64,000 nucleotides of DNA. It comes from Osedax fenrisi (lineage: Eukaryota; Annelida; Polychaeta; Sabellida; Siboglinidae). Every line of letters starts with the position of its first letter. Position 1 is the stretch's first letter. The notes under the pieces were generated by a model, which saw only the letters and a program-made list of their open reading frames with translations, was not told the DNA's origin and searched no databases. The position numbers and the translations under genes are program-made. Positions 39,764 through 53,890 of the stretch are shown in pieces. The stretch spans positions 16,522,118-16,586,117 of the forward strand of contig OZ025243.1 of the NCBI GenBank assembly GCA_964019155.1, given 5' to 3'.

Positions 39764-40291
39764 GGGGATAGTTCTCTAATATCGAAATGCACGCAATATC
39801 GACACCCTAGAGATCTTCTAAAATATAATTCCAATCAAAAAAATAATTAATGTATTAAATGTTAATCTGATTTTTTCTTTACAACACAAACAACTACATT
39901 TATGACATTTTTGACAATATCGATTCTCATCGTTTTAAAAATATAGGTATATTAAATATTTAAAATAAATATTATAGATCTAATTATATCTTAAAATATG
40001 CCGACAAGATATTGTATTTGTCATAATTTGTTACATAGTTTTAAACTTTTACTTGAGCAATTGCTCATATTGCTATATTAATATACATTTTCATATATTT
40101 TCACCCTAATTGCACGTACAATCGAGACCCCTGTTATCTCAGAGTTAAACAAACTAAATTAAATTTTAAAATAGCTATTATATGTATATACCTACTTAAT
40201 ACTTATAATTATAATTTGGAAATATTTAATTGTGAAATAATAAAGTTATGGTAATTTATTGTTATGGTGTCGGTATTTGAGTACTCTCACC
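39764..40291. mobile_element. GGGGAAAGT-family MITE, diverged shorter copy
   Basis: 528 bp flanked by TA. Left GGGGATAGTTCTCTAATATCG, right inverse GGTGAGAGTACTCAAATACC; ATCGACACC and TGTCGGTATT echo the ATTACCGACCCC motif. Confidence 0.65.
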
Positions 40292-42059
40292 TATATATTT
40301 AGTTTTCACATACAACAAATACATAAATATATAAACGTTAGTTAATACAAGTTGAATATGGAAATGAACATATATATCTATAGATATGTAATAACAAGAA
40401 AATGCTAAGTATATAATATATATATCTAATTATAATTACGAAAGACATTACAACTATTGTTCATAAGTTAAAAATGCGGTCATAAGTATAATAAATATTT
40501 TAGTAGTAATTTAAATAATTATTATTTTTATAAATATAAATTGGTTAACAATTGAAATATTTATAATAAGTATATGTAATAATACACACACATATATAAT
40601 ATAAATAGTATACATTATATATTATATATAGAATATAAAGAGTATATATTATATATTATATATAAAATAAAATTATCAATATGTCAGAATTCAAGGGACC
40701 AAAGAAATGTGTATAATATATGGATGATCTGAAATATCGATATTTATATATATATATTGTATGAGATTTCGATACTTTACCCTACATATATAGTTAAAGA
40801 ACATGAAATACATTCGATTTGTATATATATAAATGATATTAATTATGAAAATGTATATATATATAATATATTTATATATATACTTTATTGAAATGTGTGA
40901 AAAACGTAAACCAGTGGGCACTAAATAACATGACATTCAAAACCAAGATATCTAATTCAGGATATATAAATCATATAGAATATATAGAACAACCGGAGAT
41001 ATGAATATATATATATATATATATATATATTATTTAATAAATTATTGTATGACATGGTTAATAAATTCTCTTATTAGGTTAATAAATAATGAGAGGTTAA
41101 TACGTTCACTTTCTTAGTCATTGTTTATATCTATGTACATACATAATTAATTGCCTTTAATTATATAATGTATAATAGTTGTGATAGACGCATAAATAAC
41201 AATAACTTCCTGTACATGACGTGTTAATATTGTTTATAAAGAATATCTGATTTTTGCGCTGGTAATTAAAATAGCAATATGCGATTAAATAAAGTAAATA
41301 AAGACGCATTGTTTTGGCATCCATTCATAAAACTAGTGATCTATAGATGTTACTATTAATAGGTAGACTTATATTACTGCAATATTAGACTAATTTTATG
41401 ACATCATTTCATAAATGTTAGCAGTTATAGAATACGTGTATATATAAGTATATATAATTATATATTTATAAATGATATATCATTTTTATATGTAAACAAA
41501 TATATAAATATTATTTAGAATAACATATAATTACTAATTATGATTATTATTCTGTGTACACGATTATGTGTGCACAAGTGAAATTCTAGAAATAGAATCT
41601 ATTATTAGGCTGTTATTATTAAATCATTGTCTGATTACATAATGATTTGATAAATAATGTGGGGGTAGATCTGATTTTATTTTGTTTATGCATTATATGT
41701 GCACATTCGTATTAAAAGACGATACCATCTTAGTACAGTACACTTCCTAATATAGAGTGGACGCAGGTTATTTTACTAGTATTATTTTTATAACCAAATA
41801 TCTATTTTGATATTGAAATGGATATTTGTATAATACAATAATTTAGATATATAGAAAATTATAATTTATAATTTAAAACTATATGTAAATATACTACGAG
41901 AATACTACGAGAATAATTATGAATAAACGCGACTACTTGCGCGTGTGTATACATATATGTGCTACGAAAACCTATGGGTTTATAATATATATATTTATTA
42001 TACCACGGCCAGCCATAATCGGTATAACACGAACCTGCCACGCTATCTATAGATATACG

Positions 42060-42335
42060 TAGACGAACACCGAGCGCGATATCACATCAACATGGCACTA
42101 CCAGCCCGAATACCAGAACGCCGAGCGTACCTAATACGAGAGCGAGAGGCTGAGACGGAGAGAGATGAGATACTGAATGCTTGTAATTGTTGATTGCAAG
42201 TGACGTGTAGGCCAGCCATCAAAGTCGCCGCAATCGCTCTATAGTACGATACATGTATATGCACGACGACGTTTCGGAGGCTGAAAAGGAGGAGGAGGAT
42301 ATTAATCCACGTACTTCCGACGCGATACGGAAAAT
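42060..42335. promoter_or_regulatory. GC-rich island with a 33-codon ORF
   Basis: CpG-rich interval in AT-rich DNA. A plus-strand frame at 42092-42193 starts ATG in good context and reads MALPARIPERRAYLIREREA before EILNACNC and a stop; a GT lies where the frame could be spliced (GCTT/GTAATT). It is not recognised. Could be a small ORF, a first exon, or regulatory DNA. Confidence 0.25.
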
Positions 42336-42339
42336 AATG

Positions 42340-42796
42340 TTACACACGATATAGGGCGTGTCAACTAACGATACATTACGAGATGTTATGTAATATTTGA
42401 GAAATTAATTTTCTTGTATCAGTAGCTGATTTTATTTGACTATTTATTAAATATATAGATTTATTAGTGTGTACATTATTATTAATGAGAAACATAATTT
42501 ATATATTTTAATTAATATACATGTAGAACATATATATATTTATACAATAATGCATAATTCAAATGCTAATTAGATGTGTTATATATATAGAACTATGTAA
42601 ACGGAAGTGCGATATATTAAATTATATTTGTACACACAATAATTAATTACGTACTAATTTATCATAATAATTAAAATATTAATAGATGTTAAAATGAAAT
42701 ATGATGTTTAGAAATTATAACTTAGAATATATTATTACACATAAATAACATGTACAATAAAAATACTATTAATATAAACATGCATGTACATGTACA

Positions 42797-42858
<62 letters not shown>

Positions 42859-44785
42859 TATATACTATATTTAAGCTAATGATATCATATATCTGTTTTA
42901 ATAATTTATTACATTTATCATATAAGCATGCGAGTATAGTTGTTGAGACATATTTATAATTATTACTAACAAAAACAGACGATATGAAGTTTTTATTGGA
43001 TTGATGTTTTAATGACATTTCATCATTATTCTTAATTAATAACTTTTCATATTTATATATTACAGAATAAATAGTAATATAAATAATCAATTATAATAAT
43101 ATTATATATATATATATATTTATAATTAGTAAGTAATCTTTATATATTTTCGTATATATTAATAATAATATTCAATTATAAGTTATAATTTATAACTGAA
43201 ATTAATTATAGTGTATACACGTAATATATAATATACTTAATATAATGAATACGAATTTATAAAATAAATAACATTATATATTGATAAAATTAAAATATTA
43301 TACAGACGATAATTCAAAATTATTAATTATATATTTATATGAAATATAATATATGTGTATAATAATGTTCTATTAAATATACATATATGATACATACATA
43401 TAGAGTAAACCGCAAGTTAGGATAATGTTGTAGTAAGTCATATATTTAACTCTTATATTTAAATACAGATAATGAATCCTTATATTTAATAATTAAATTA
43501 ATATATACGAATTTATAGAATAAATAAAATTAAATGTTGGTATAAATAAATATTTTTACAGACGATATTTATTTGAATTATAATTTATGTTTATCACAGA
43601 TTTACAGAAAGTTTCATACTATAGTTATATTATAAATATATACATATAGAATACCTACATATAGATGAAACATTAACTTAGGATATTTATTTAGTAATTC
43701 TATATTTAAATATTATATTTGCATAAACACAATAGATAATTAATTAATTTAATTTATAAGAATTTATATAGTTAATAAAATTAAATGTTGTTATTATTAA
43801 AATAGTATACAGACGATATGTATATATTAAGTATATTTATTTAATAATATAGTAATACACCAGTTGTCACTTTACTTGATTTTATCAGGGAAAATAGGGA
43901 TATATTTAGACCAATCAATTTAAATCAAAATTATATAGGTAATGTAATAGGCCATATTAACATAACTATACATTGTAGATAATATAATGTATAATTTATA
44001 TCAGTGTACGCTATTTTTCCAAGTATAACTCTAAAAATTAAATGAAAGTATATTTAGAAGCACACGAAATATAATACAAATCAAAGTCTACACATTACAA
44101 GAAGACATCTAGAAAACCAATACCCCTAACCACTGAAATCCAACCGATTAAGTAATACGATTATCCATGTTATTGTACGATTACCAGCTACCTCAAACAA
44201 TATACATACACGTATATACGTATGTGTAAATACAGGATACGATAATAGCCACTTTACATATATATATATATATATATATATGAATTATCAGAGTGAAAAT
44301 ATTGATATAAACCAGAAATAAGTGCACATTGTTTTTGTTTCTCGTTTATTACGTCTTGTTATATGCGGTTTTATTAATTTTATATAATGTAATGATATAA
44401 TTAGTATATATATATAAATAGTATACTAGTTTCTTCATATCGCATATATACCATTTGATACACATATGTACACTGTACTTCGTATACAATGTATACAGTG
44501 TATACTATCAACATGCACGATAATTATGATAACCATTATATTATTTATTAATGTAGTGATGAATATATAAACTATATCAAGAGTGTATACTACACCATAG
44601 TGTAAACTTCATAGACATTTTATATGATACTATTACGTGTATTTGTATATGAGCACGAATATGAAATATTGTATTAATATTTATTAATTTTATAATATAA
44701 ATATATATATATATATACATATAGTGTATATTATATATTGTTATGAGGATATGACACGTATAATACTACGTATACATACACGTAT

Positions 44786-44840
<55 letters not shown>

Positions 44841-44930
44841 GTATACGTATACGTATAGACTAATCGCAGTGTAAATACGAGGTTTAAGTAAACACAATTA
44901 CTTTATTCGTTAGGCTAGGTATACCGTTAG
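42340..44930. other. AT-rich intergenic sequence
   Basis: No coding or transposon signal recognised. (AT)n at 42801-42850 and 44791-44839. GTACAC/GTATAC-rich palindromic sequence at about 44460-44510. Confidence 0.5.
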
Positions 44931-44934
44931 CATT

Positions 44935-45132
44935 GAATTGATACGTACACATTGCCCGTCGTACACCATAGACTACATACATGTAGCCTATAGACTAGAC
45001 CCGATCGTTATGTAATAGTTACCTGGTCTGGCTCACCGGTTACGTCATAGGCAGTCACGTGGTATTATCTAATCTCGCGAGGATGCTGTGTTTTCACGTA
45101 GCGTGCATTATAACATGCGCGTATGAGTTATA

Positions 45133-45163
<31 letters not shown>

Positions 45164-45165
45164 CT
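44935..45165. promoter_or_regulatory. GC-richer island with core-promoter-like motifs
   Basis: Contains a CRE-like GTTACGTCATAG, a CACGTG (45056), TCTCGCGAGG (45073), close to the palindromic TCTCGCGAGA core-promoter element, and (GTGTAT)5 at about 45131-45161. It could be an upstream promoter or enhancer; nothing coding is seen. Confidence 0.3.
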
Positions 45166-45241
45166 GCATATGTAGGCTCACGTTATCATTCGAGAATAGT
45201 GTGTACATTAAATATACACACACATATATATATTATATATA

Positions 45242-45289
<48 letters not shown>

Positions 45290-45293
<4 letters not shown>

Positions 45294-47828
45294 TATTATA
45301 TATAATTGTTAATTATAATTAATAATAATAAAATGATCAAATACTAATATTTAAGTAATATAATATTAAAACATATTCAGTTTATTTTATACTATACAAT
45401 ATATATATATAACGTTAATTATTAATGTAATTGCTGACTTTTATTATACTGATAAGATTTTCACATGTATATTAACACAATTTAAAGTAAGATTCATGGT
45501 ATACATTATAATTTAAAACTACGGTTCCATAATCGAGAAATTATACTATTGTTTTACATGTATTTGATGAGGTTATAAGTAACATATTAGAAAGAGTATC
45601 CATGAGAACAATTAGGCTTATATAATAACCTATAGGTATAGGCCTATAATTTACAATATACACTGTTAGAAGTAAGGGTCCTTTGGACGAGCATTTTAGT
45701 CCAAAGAACCACATAAAGGATTAGCGTACAGAAGAACATCCGACGAACCCTTTAGTTGAGTCAATATAACTATATTGAGTCTAAATAACCATTATTTATA
45801 ACTGTGCAGGCCATAACTTATACCGGTACACTTAATTGTAGAGTAATACATGCTAACTTAAATACTATTGTCATCACTTTCTTATTACTTATGAAGTCAG
45901 CATAGTTTAATGATATATCAGCATAGTTTAATGTATACATTATAATGAAATGTTAATGAATATTTAAATATTCATTATACTGCGCATGTCATACACGAGG
46001 AAGTACGTTTCAGAATGATACGAGAAATTTTCTATATAAGATCTGCTATCAAACCTAAAAGAAGAAAGATAACATTGTATAGTAATATTGTGAGATCATA
46101 TGACCTTTCGAATATTATCCAGGGGTGGTAGAGGGCTATCAATGGAAATGATGGGAAGAAAATATTAAATAATGATCATATGTGCAAAATAGTGATCGAA
46201 TAGACTAGCAGGAGACAGCATCAAGGAGTATGTTTGAAATTCCGTGATGGCTCCCATACGAGCTCTCGAGATCACGTGATAGGTATATCTAGTATACTAG
46301 GAATAACATAGTTATATATAATGTGTATATACGGTGATCTTAAATAACTACTAGTAATATAAATAACAACGTTGCAAAATGATAAGATGTACTATAGTAG
46401 TTGTACTATAGCAAGACTTCCTGCACCCTTACTTGGGTAATATTATTACCTATATTATTATCCACTAATAACATAGTCTACCATAACCTATATAGGTATA
46501 TAACCTATATATATATATATGTGGGTTATAGGATACCTATATGTGAACAGTGAACATTAATATAGGTAATACTATAAAAGGAAGTGGTCAAGTGTGTTAA
46601 GTTGGAGTGCACATGTACTTACAACAAGTTGTACACATTTAGTATATACCTGTATAGGGTATTACATACAAACTACACGCACTAGGTTATTTAGTACTAA
46701 CTATTTATAACTATCTACATATTGTATTTAATAAAGTAGGTGCATTATCTAACCATCATGCACCTACATAATATGTAGTATCGAGTACATGTGTAGTACA
46801 TATGTCCTCGTAATGTCCTCGTGTTTAACGTGATTACAATTGTATGAACAATTAACCGATGATCACATTAAGTTTCGGGATGTATGATTTATAACGTATA
46901 CATTATAATATATATATATATACAGTATCAGTGTAACTTAAAATAGGTTCACATGGAACTACACATTTACTATAGTAGTTATTATAGTAAAAGGAGTTAT
47001 TATAGGTATACCTTCTTGCAGTATATTAATTCTATTTTTAGTATAATTAAACACTATATTTATATTAATATAAAATGAATACTATACAAATATGAATTAA
47101 ATTAACAATTGAAGTAGCTATATCATAACTATATGTTTCTATATAATACAAAATATGAAGGTATAACATTTATGCTATCTCATTGTAAATAACGTCTAAT
47201 TGTAATGTAATAATTGTAATTTTTACCCGCATTCATACGTCATTATTGTATATTATATTATCATATTATTATTGGCATTGATGTATCTAGAACAATAACC
47301 ACCTTGTTGAGTATACCGTTCAATGACTCATTAATATTACCAGTCAGAGGTTATACCTCTATCTATTGTTATTATAATAACAATTACCCGGCTATGGAAA
47401 TACACTATTACTTATGTATCACAACCGTTTTACGATACCGGAAGCATTACAAATTGGCTACAACCCATTACTTAACTATGAGTCATAAGTTATAACCCGA
47501 TAACTTGTATTGGGTTATAAGGTGAGTCATCGTTGGTAATGCGTTGTGTAAGTTACAACTTGTAACTAATTTATAATATATTAACGTATACGTACGATAT
47601 TGGCAGTTTATTTTACATCAGTAATACGTCATTACGAATGACGAATTGCTGATGACATATAACCTATTATAATAATATACTATAGTACAATGCTATGCAT
47701 CGATATAAAACGTATTGGTAATAGGTCGCATAATAATTAGCGAACCCACACTAATTAATGCATATTGTAGTACAGGTTATATTGCTATGCTGATCAATTT
47801 TGTATAATGGATTGTTATATATTTATTA

Positions 47829-47874
<46 letters not shown>

Positions 47875-48014
47875 TATTATATATATATATATATATATAT
47901 TATCATTCAAGGATATACCCTATATGTATATATACACTATTAATAGATGTATAATTATGTACGATTACCAAGTATCGGAAACCTATAGGTTAACCTAGGT
48001 AATTAATTACCTGG
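45290..48014. other. AT-rich sequence upstream of Hedgehog
   Basis: No gene recognised. Short hairpins such as GTCCTTTGGAC...GTCCAAAGAAC at about 45680-45710 and TCATCAGCAATTCGTC-type inverted sequence at 47610-47655. A moderately complex stretch at 46000-46280 shows no recognisable protein. Confidence 0.45.
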
Positions 48015-49004
48015 TTATCTAATAGGCACACTACGCATGCGCACGTGATGAATCATCACTGATGATGCATCACGTGATATTATACTATGACTGATAGCGC
48101 CATCTATACTCGCTATTACGTAATAGACAATTAGTCGTCGGGGTCCGCCTAATGAAGGAGAGTTATCGCCCGCGTTAACCTCTAACGTTGACCCTGATAA
48201 CACATTTTGACCCCGCTAGGACACGTTGACCCCTACGTCGTAAGCGTTACGAAATTACCCAGGTACGGTATCCCATAGCAACGACTGACATACACAACTA
48301 ACTAACTAGATATATCCGGTTAACGTACTTACAGAACATATATAATATATGTCCTACAAAATCACCACCAGAAACGTATATATTAATACGTTACGTACAG
48401 TTTAAATACACCTGTATATACGTTCATAACATTTAATATTTATCTCACACACATATATAAACAGATACGCGGCTACTAGTATTGACATGTATAAGTTTGC
48501 TCACGCGCGATCACGTATACGTCTGGGTATCTAGCTCCTGGTATAAATCATATCATCCTCTGCTGCTGCTGCCTCAGCCAGTTTCCCCACTCCTACTACG
48601 TATAGAGGCTATAATAGAGGCACACGAATATATATATATATATGTGTGTATTAATATATTAATACATTAATATATATACGCCCGTTATATTACAAGTCTG
48701 CGGCCGTTATTCTGTCTGTTCCGTTTCTATGGAATAGACGCGACCCTCAAAGACCTAAGTCTAGCTCCATTACCCGTAGATCATAACCCTAGGTAGAGAG
48801 TACCCACGTAACTTAACCCTAGGTTCTATGACCATAGGTTCCGTACCCGTATCTTCCGTACAAACCGACCCCCCTTCGCCGTATCCACGCCATCACTCGG
48901 TCCGTCAGCGCTTTTCTATCCGTATATCCGACCGTCCGTATACGGAAGTATACTTCCGCCCGTCCGTCCGTCACCCGTGATCCATCGTTCCGTTGGTGTC
49001 CGTC
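48015..49004 (+). promoter_or_regulatory. GC-rich region upstream of Hedgehog: putative promoter and 5' UTR
   Basis: About 1 kb of CpG-richer sequence directly before the Hedgehog ATG, in contrast to the surrounding AT-rich DNA. It holds an NRF1-like CGCATGCGCA at 48034-48043 overlapping an E-box CACGTG, an inverted CATCACGTG 20 bp further on, three TTGACCC half-sites exactly 19 bp apart (48188, 48207, 48226), and palindromes near 48945-48965 (CCGTATACGG, GGAAGTATACTTCC). No TATA box is evident in the GC-rich part and I cannot place the transcription start. One stretch, 48640-48690, is AT-rich. Confidence 0.4.
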
Positions 49005-49077
49005 ATGCGAGATCGGCTCGTCGCGTTATTGACCTTGTTGACCTTCAGCCACGTGATTCAGTCGTGCGGACCTTCCG
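49005..49077 (+). CDS. hh: Hedgehog exon 1: signal peptide and CGPS
   Basis: Codes for 24 residues plus one base: basic start MRDR, hydrophobic core LVALLTLLTF, small-residue region ending Ser20, then Cys21-Gly-Pro-Ser. The exon ends at a GTTAGT donor in phase 1; joined to the GA that starts exon 2 it gives the Gly of CGPSG. An in-frame TGA at 48978-48980 shows the ATG at 49005 is the first available start. No other CGP(G/S) codon run occurs in frame upstream of exon 2. Two 9-bp copies TTGACCTTG/TTGACCTTC encode the hydrophobic core. Confidence 0.9.
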
Positions 49078-49111
49078 GTTAGTAGCGGCACTAATCGTAT
49101 CGATATCATCG

Positions 49112-49148
<37 letters not shown>

Positions 49149-51090
49149 ATTGATATTTTTATTTTGGTGCAGTAATTTTATCCTTAGGGATGTACTCATG
49201 AACGTGGATGAAGTTTTCCTCATAACCATATAAATGGTTTAATGTCCCTTCGAAGACGCTATTAAGGTAATGGGTCTTATTTTAACGAGATCCGCTAATG
49301 TTGTATACAAAATTATATAAGATAATTTCAAATATTATTTACGACCTATTTTGATAATACGGACTATGTTGACCCCACTTCCTTCAGCTTGTGTACATAA
49401 TGCCTTATTCTGAATAGCCACCCAGGAAGTTATATATATATACATATATATTATAAATTTGCACCAAGAACTTGTTGCCAAGGAACATAACTTAAATTTC
49501 GCCAACTTTTATTAATCACTATGGAAAGCGTATATATATTTAGAAATGACTCATCGAGTGTTGTATTGTGTACTATTGCATAATATCTGGAGTCACTGGG
49601 CAACACGTGGTGGAACGCCTCGTTAGTTGTTTATTAGTATAGATGTCTGCACTGTAAATAATAATAACGATGATAATAATAATAAATATAATAATAATAA
49701 TCAAACAATAATAATAATAATGATAATAATACTAATACAAAATAAATAATAATATATTATTAATATATTAATAAATCAATAATAATAATATTAATAATAA
49801 AAATAATAATACTAATACAATAATATAATAATTATAATAACAATAATTATAATATTAAAAATAATTATAATAATAATATAAACAATAATAATATTAATAA
49901 AATAAGTATGATAATAATAATAATATTAATAACAAAACAATATCAATCAATCAACAATACTAATTATAATATTATTAATAATAATAATACATATAATGAT
50001 ACCAATAATATATTTTATTTCTATTTTGCGATTATTGTTATGATTTTCATAGTTTATTTCTAGTCTAATATATACTTCAATTCTAGTTATATATACTTCA
50101 ACTCCCTCCTAAATACAACTTACATTCAACTAACACTCGCGTCTTGGCAATATCCGTTCCATACTCCTGGAACACTCTCCCTACATCCATCCGAACTACA
50201 CCATCAACTCCAAACTTCAATAAACTCTAGTATAGTATCAGTATACTGATAACCCACTTATTTAATATGAAACATTAACTTCAAATATATATGGACGGCC
50301 GATTGCTTTATAAGCACAGTTCGTAGTCCGAACACCGACAAATGTAAAATGTAAATGCATGTATACATAGACTATAGTCTCGATAATATATCTTTTAATT
50401 GTACCTACAAAGTTTACATTATTTATTTTGTTAATTTCGTATAATTATTAGATTATCAATCAATAATGTACGTAGGATAGAATACTTAAAGTGACCGATA
50501 TATAACATATGTTATCGTTAGGAAATAGTTAAACTTCATACTTTAGATTATATAGTTTGACTATATATTTAATTAAATACAATATCAATAAATCAATGAT
50601 AATACAAATAATAATAAGAATACAAATATGAATAATTATTCTTACGAATATATTATAAGTAACTATAGTAATATATCATTAACTAGATTCTTGTTTTACT
50701 TCAATATTATATATATAATAATAATACAAATATGAATAATTATTCTTAAGAATATATTAAGTAACTATCATTAACGCCACTTGTTTTACTTCAATATTAT
50801 ATATTTATATAATGTTTTTCATGGTAGTGTTATTGTTAATATTTATATATTTAAATTATATATATATATATATATATAGGATATACACATTTACTCTATT
50901 TACTCATGATACTAATCGTAGTATAGATATACACGATGTTAATACTATAGGTTAACTACCATCTACAACATTAATATATTACAGAATACGGGCGGTATTA
51001 TGGTAATTTGAAATTTTGCTAAATATCACCTTCATTAAGCTAAACTTTAGTTGGTAACACACTTAATTTATTTATTAATAATACTGCAAT

Positions 51091-51143
<53 letters not shown>

Positions 51144-52782
51144 GTATACAGAGATTTTGTAATTGAAATAAATAATAATCTATATTTCCAAAAGCGCTGT
51201 ATTGATGTATATTTCAGTGGAGATTATAATGTTATCAGTTGTATATTCGTTGCTTTATAACTAATAACTTTGCAGCACTCCACTTGGTTATATTACATGC
51301 GCAGTTGAGGTACATAAAGGTACGCAATAACGCTATAATAATAGGGTCCACAAAAGGGGTATACCCCTTTGCTATAGACCCTATTGTTCATTATATATAT
51401 ACCTATAAAGTGTATACACTAGACATTTTGAGGTATGCTATATCATTAAAGCATAGCATACCCCTGTAGACGGTCATATATTTATATTTTACCTATACGT
51501 TCACATTACTAGGTAAACTATAACTCGATGGTAGAGGTACGCTTGAATAACAATTACAAATAAAGGAACGCGAATGTCCACTGAATAGTACGCCGGACAT
51601 GTTTCGCTAGACTAAATTTTGAATATGATTACATTAAGTGGAATAATGGAATAGAGACTAGGTTCAATAGTTTCAGTTAACATCATACGAGTGGTACTTA
51701 TTTTACATTGTTTCAAGTTTGCCTTTGAGTCCGACCTATAGATTATATAGGAGATATTAACCGTTTCTCCCGTTCTCGTAAACACTCGTGTATATTAAAG
51801 TTATTACGGACATCTGATATTCTATAGAATATATATCTCTACTATTTTGATTGGATATTATAATACACATTTTTTTTACCATGAATAATTTAGGGTATCG
51901 GTAATGAGAAAGGGGGTTGCTATTATGCATATGTATCCAATTACAGACCCCCTGTTTATTATTGCCAATATAATTATATAACAAATTAAATTTAAACACA
52001 ATTAAATACCAATTTATTTATTGCCATAACCTAATTACAAAATTTCACATAAATATATTAAATATTGAATAATTTATTACAAATAATCATTGAGGGGTAG
52101 GTAATTGGAGACTTTATCCTACCATATATGATACTATATATATAAAATATAAAAAATATAAAATAAAAATTAGAATAAAACCTATAGGTTTTATTCTAAA
52201 TTTTATTTTGTTGTTTTTAAATTTAATTTAGTATTTTACAATAATAAATTAATGAATTAAATGTAAATATCAGATATTTTCACATTTAATTTTGTTATGT
52301 TAATAAATTATTTTAACATGGAAACTAATTAGTATATTTATTCGTATTCCATAGAATATACTATTACAATTTATTATTTGTATACATAAATAATATAAAT
52401 ATATATATATATATATAAATATAAACACACATGTATATAAACATTATTAATCACCGTGAAACGCCAACCCACTCATATCTAAATATATATATATAATAAA
52501 TAATAATTATTATTATTTATTAGATTATTTTTTCTTTTTTTATATAATAAAATAAATAAATATGAGTACACTTTCGTGTTAGTTCTCCTATAGTTTTAAA
52601 ATACGATTAATATTTTCAATGTATATATATAAATATATACATATATATATATATACATATCATAATATAATTTAATAAATAAATGTGTAGAAAACATATA
52701 GAAAAATATATATTTTAAATATTGTTTGTAGTTAACTAATTTTAAATTATATAAATATGTAAAATTTATATATAATTTTATA

Positions 52783-52827
<45 letters not shown>

Positions 52828-53696
52828 GTTAATTTAATCATATATATATATATTTACACTTACACATAATATATCACAAACTTATAAATATATATATATA
52901 TATACATGTGTGTATACATGAAGATTTTATGTTTTCTGTATAGATGTATATTAGGCTTTCATCATCATATATGATATATGATCATACAATGACCATATAT
53001 GGTACACAATGATATATCATTAATAGAATTTCAATAATTGTTATGAACATATTGTATATATATATATATAATATTGTCACCTACTTATCATTTATTGAGT
53101 GCGAAGTTTTTAAATTTGACTTAAAAACAAAAAACGACTTCACAATTTTCTTTTTTTTTCGTTTCGCAAATAAGACATGAGATGCTCAGCGTAAGTTAAA
53201 GGGTTACCGAAATGTGGAATTATGCAACAATCAACAACATATAATGTTTATTCAATAATATTACTTACTAAAATTATAATATTCATTATTTAAAGTAAAT
53301 ATTTTTATTAGACAATTTATAAAAAGTCCGACATATCCAGTATAAAATCATAAAAATGACAATTATATGTATCCGACTTATAGAAAATTCCGACTTATCC
53401 GATCCAACTTATCTGAATTATCCGATTAATTTAACATGGAACTAGATACAAATCCAACCAAACCAACTAAATATGTACGATTTAACGGGAATTCCGACTT
53501 ATCCGTTGTCCTACTTACCGAGAGTTGACTATTTATGTATTATGTTTATAATTATGAATATAAAGAATGGTTTATAATACGATATTTACTGATTAACTAA
53601 GTATAATTAATAATAATAAAAACATTTTAAATATACTTAATTAAGATTTATTATTAATAAGAAATAAGACATTACGAGATGATGGATCATCACGTT

Positions 53697-53735
<39 letters not shown>

Positions 53736-53859
53736 TATAAAATATTAAATATATAGCATAATAATACTGAATTAATTTGTATTTAATTTGTATTTGTATT
53801 AAACTGTATTACAATTGTAAAACATAAATTTATTAAATAGTAAATGTTTATATTATATA

Positions 53860-53890
<31 letters not shown>

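Larger units (their letters stand above)
34451..41990. other. AT-rich intergenic sequence with microsatellites
   Basis: Nothing recognisable as coding. Slightly GC-richer pieces at 35630-36340 (including GTCACGTGACATTAATTATC, an E-box next to homeodomain-type ATTA sites) and 37118-37250. (TA)n tracts near 35911, 36418 and 36817. Confidence 0.5.
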
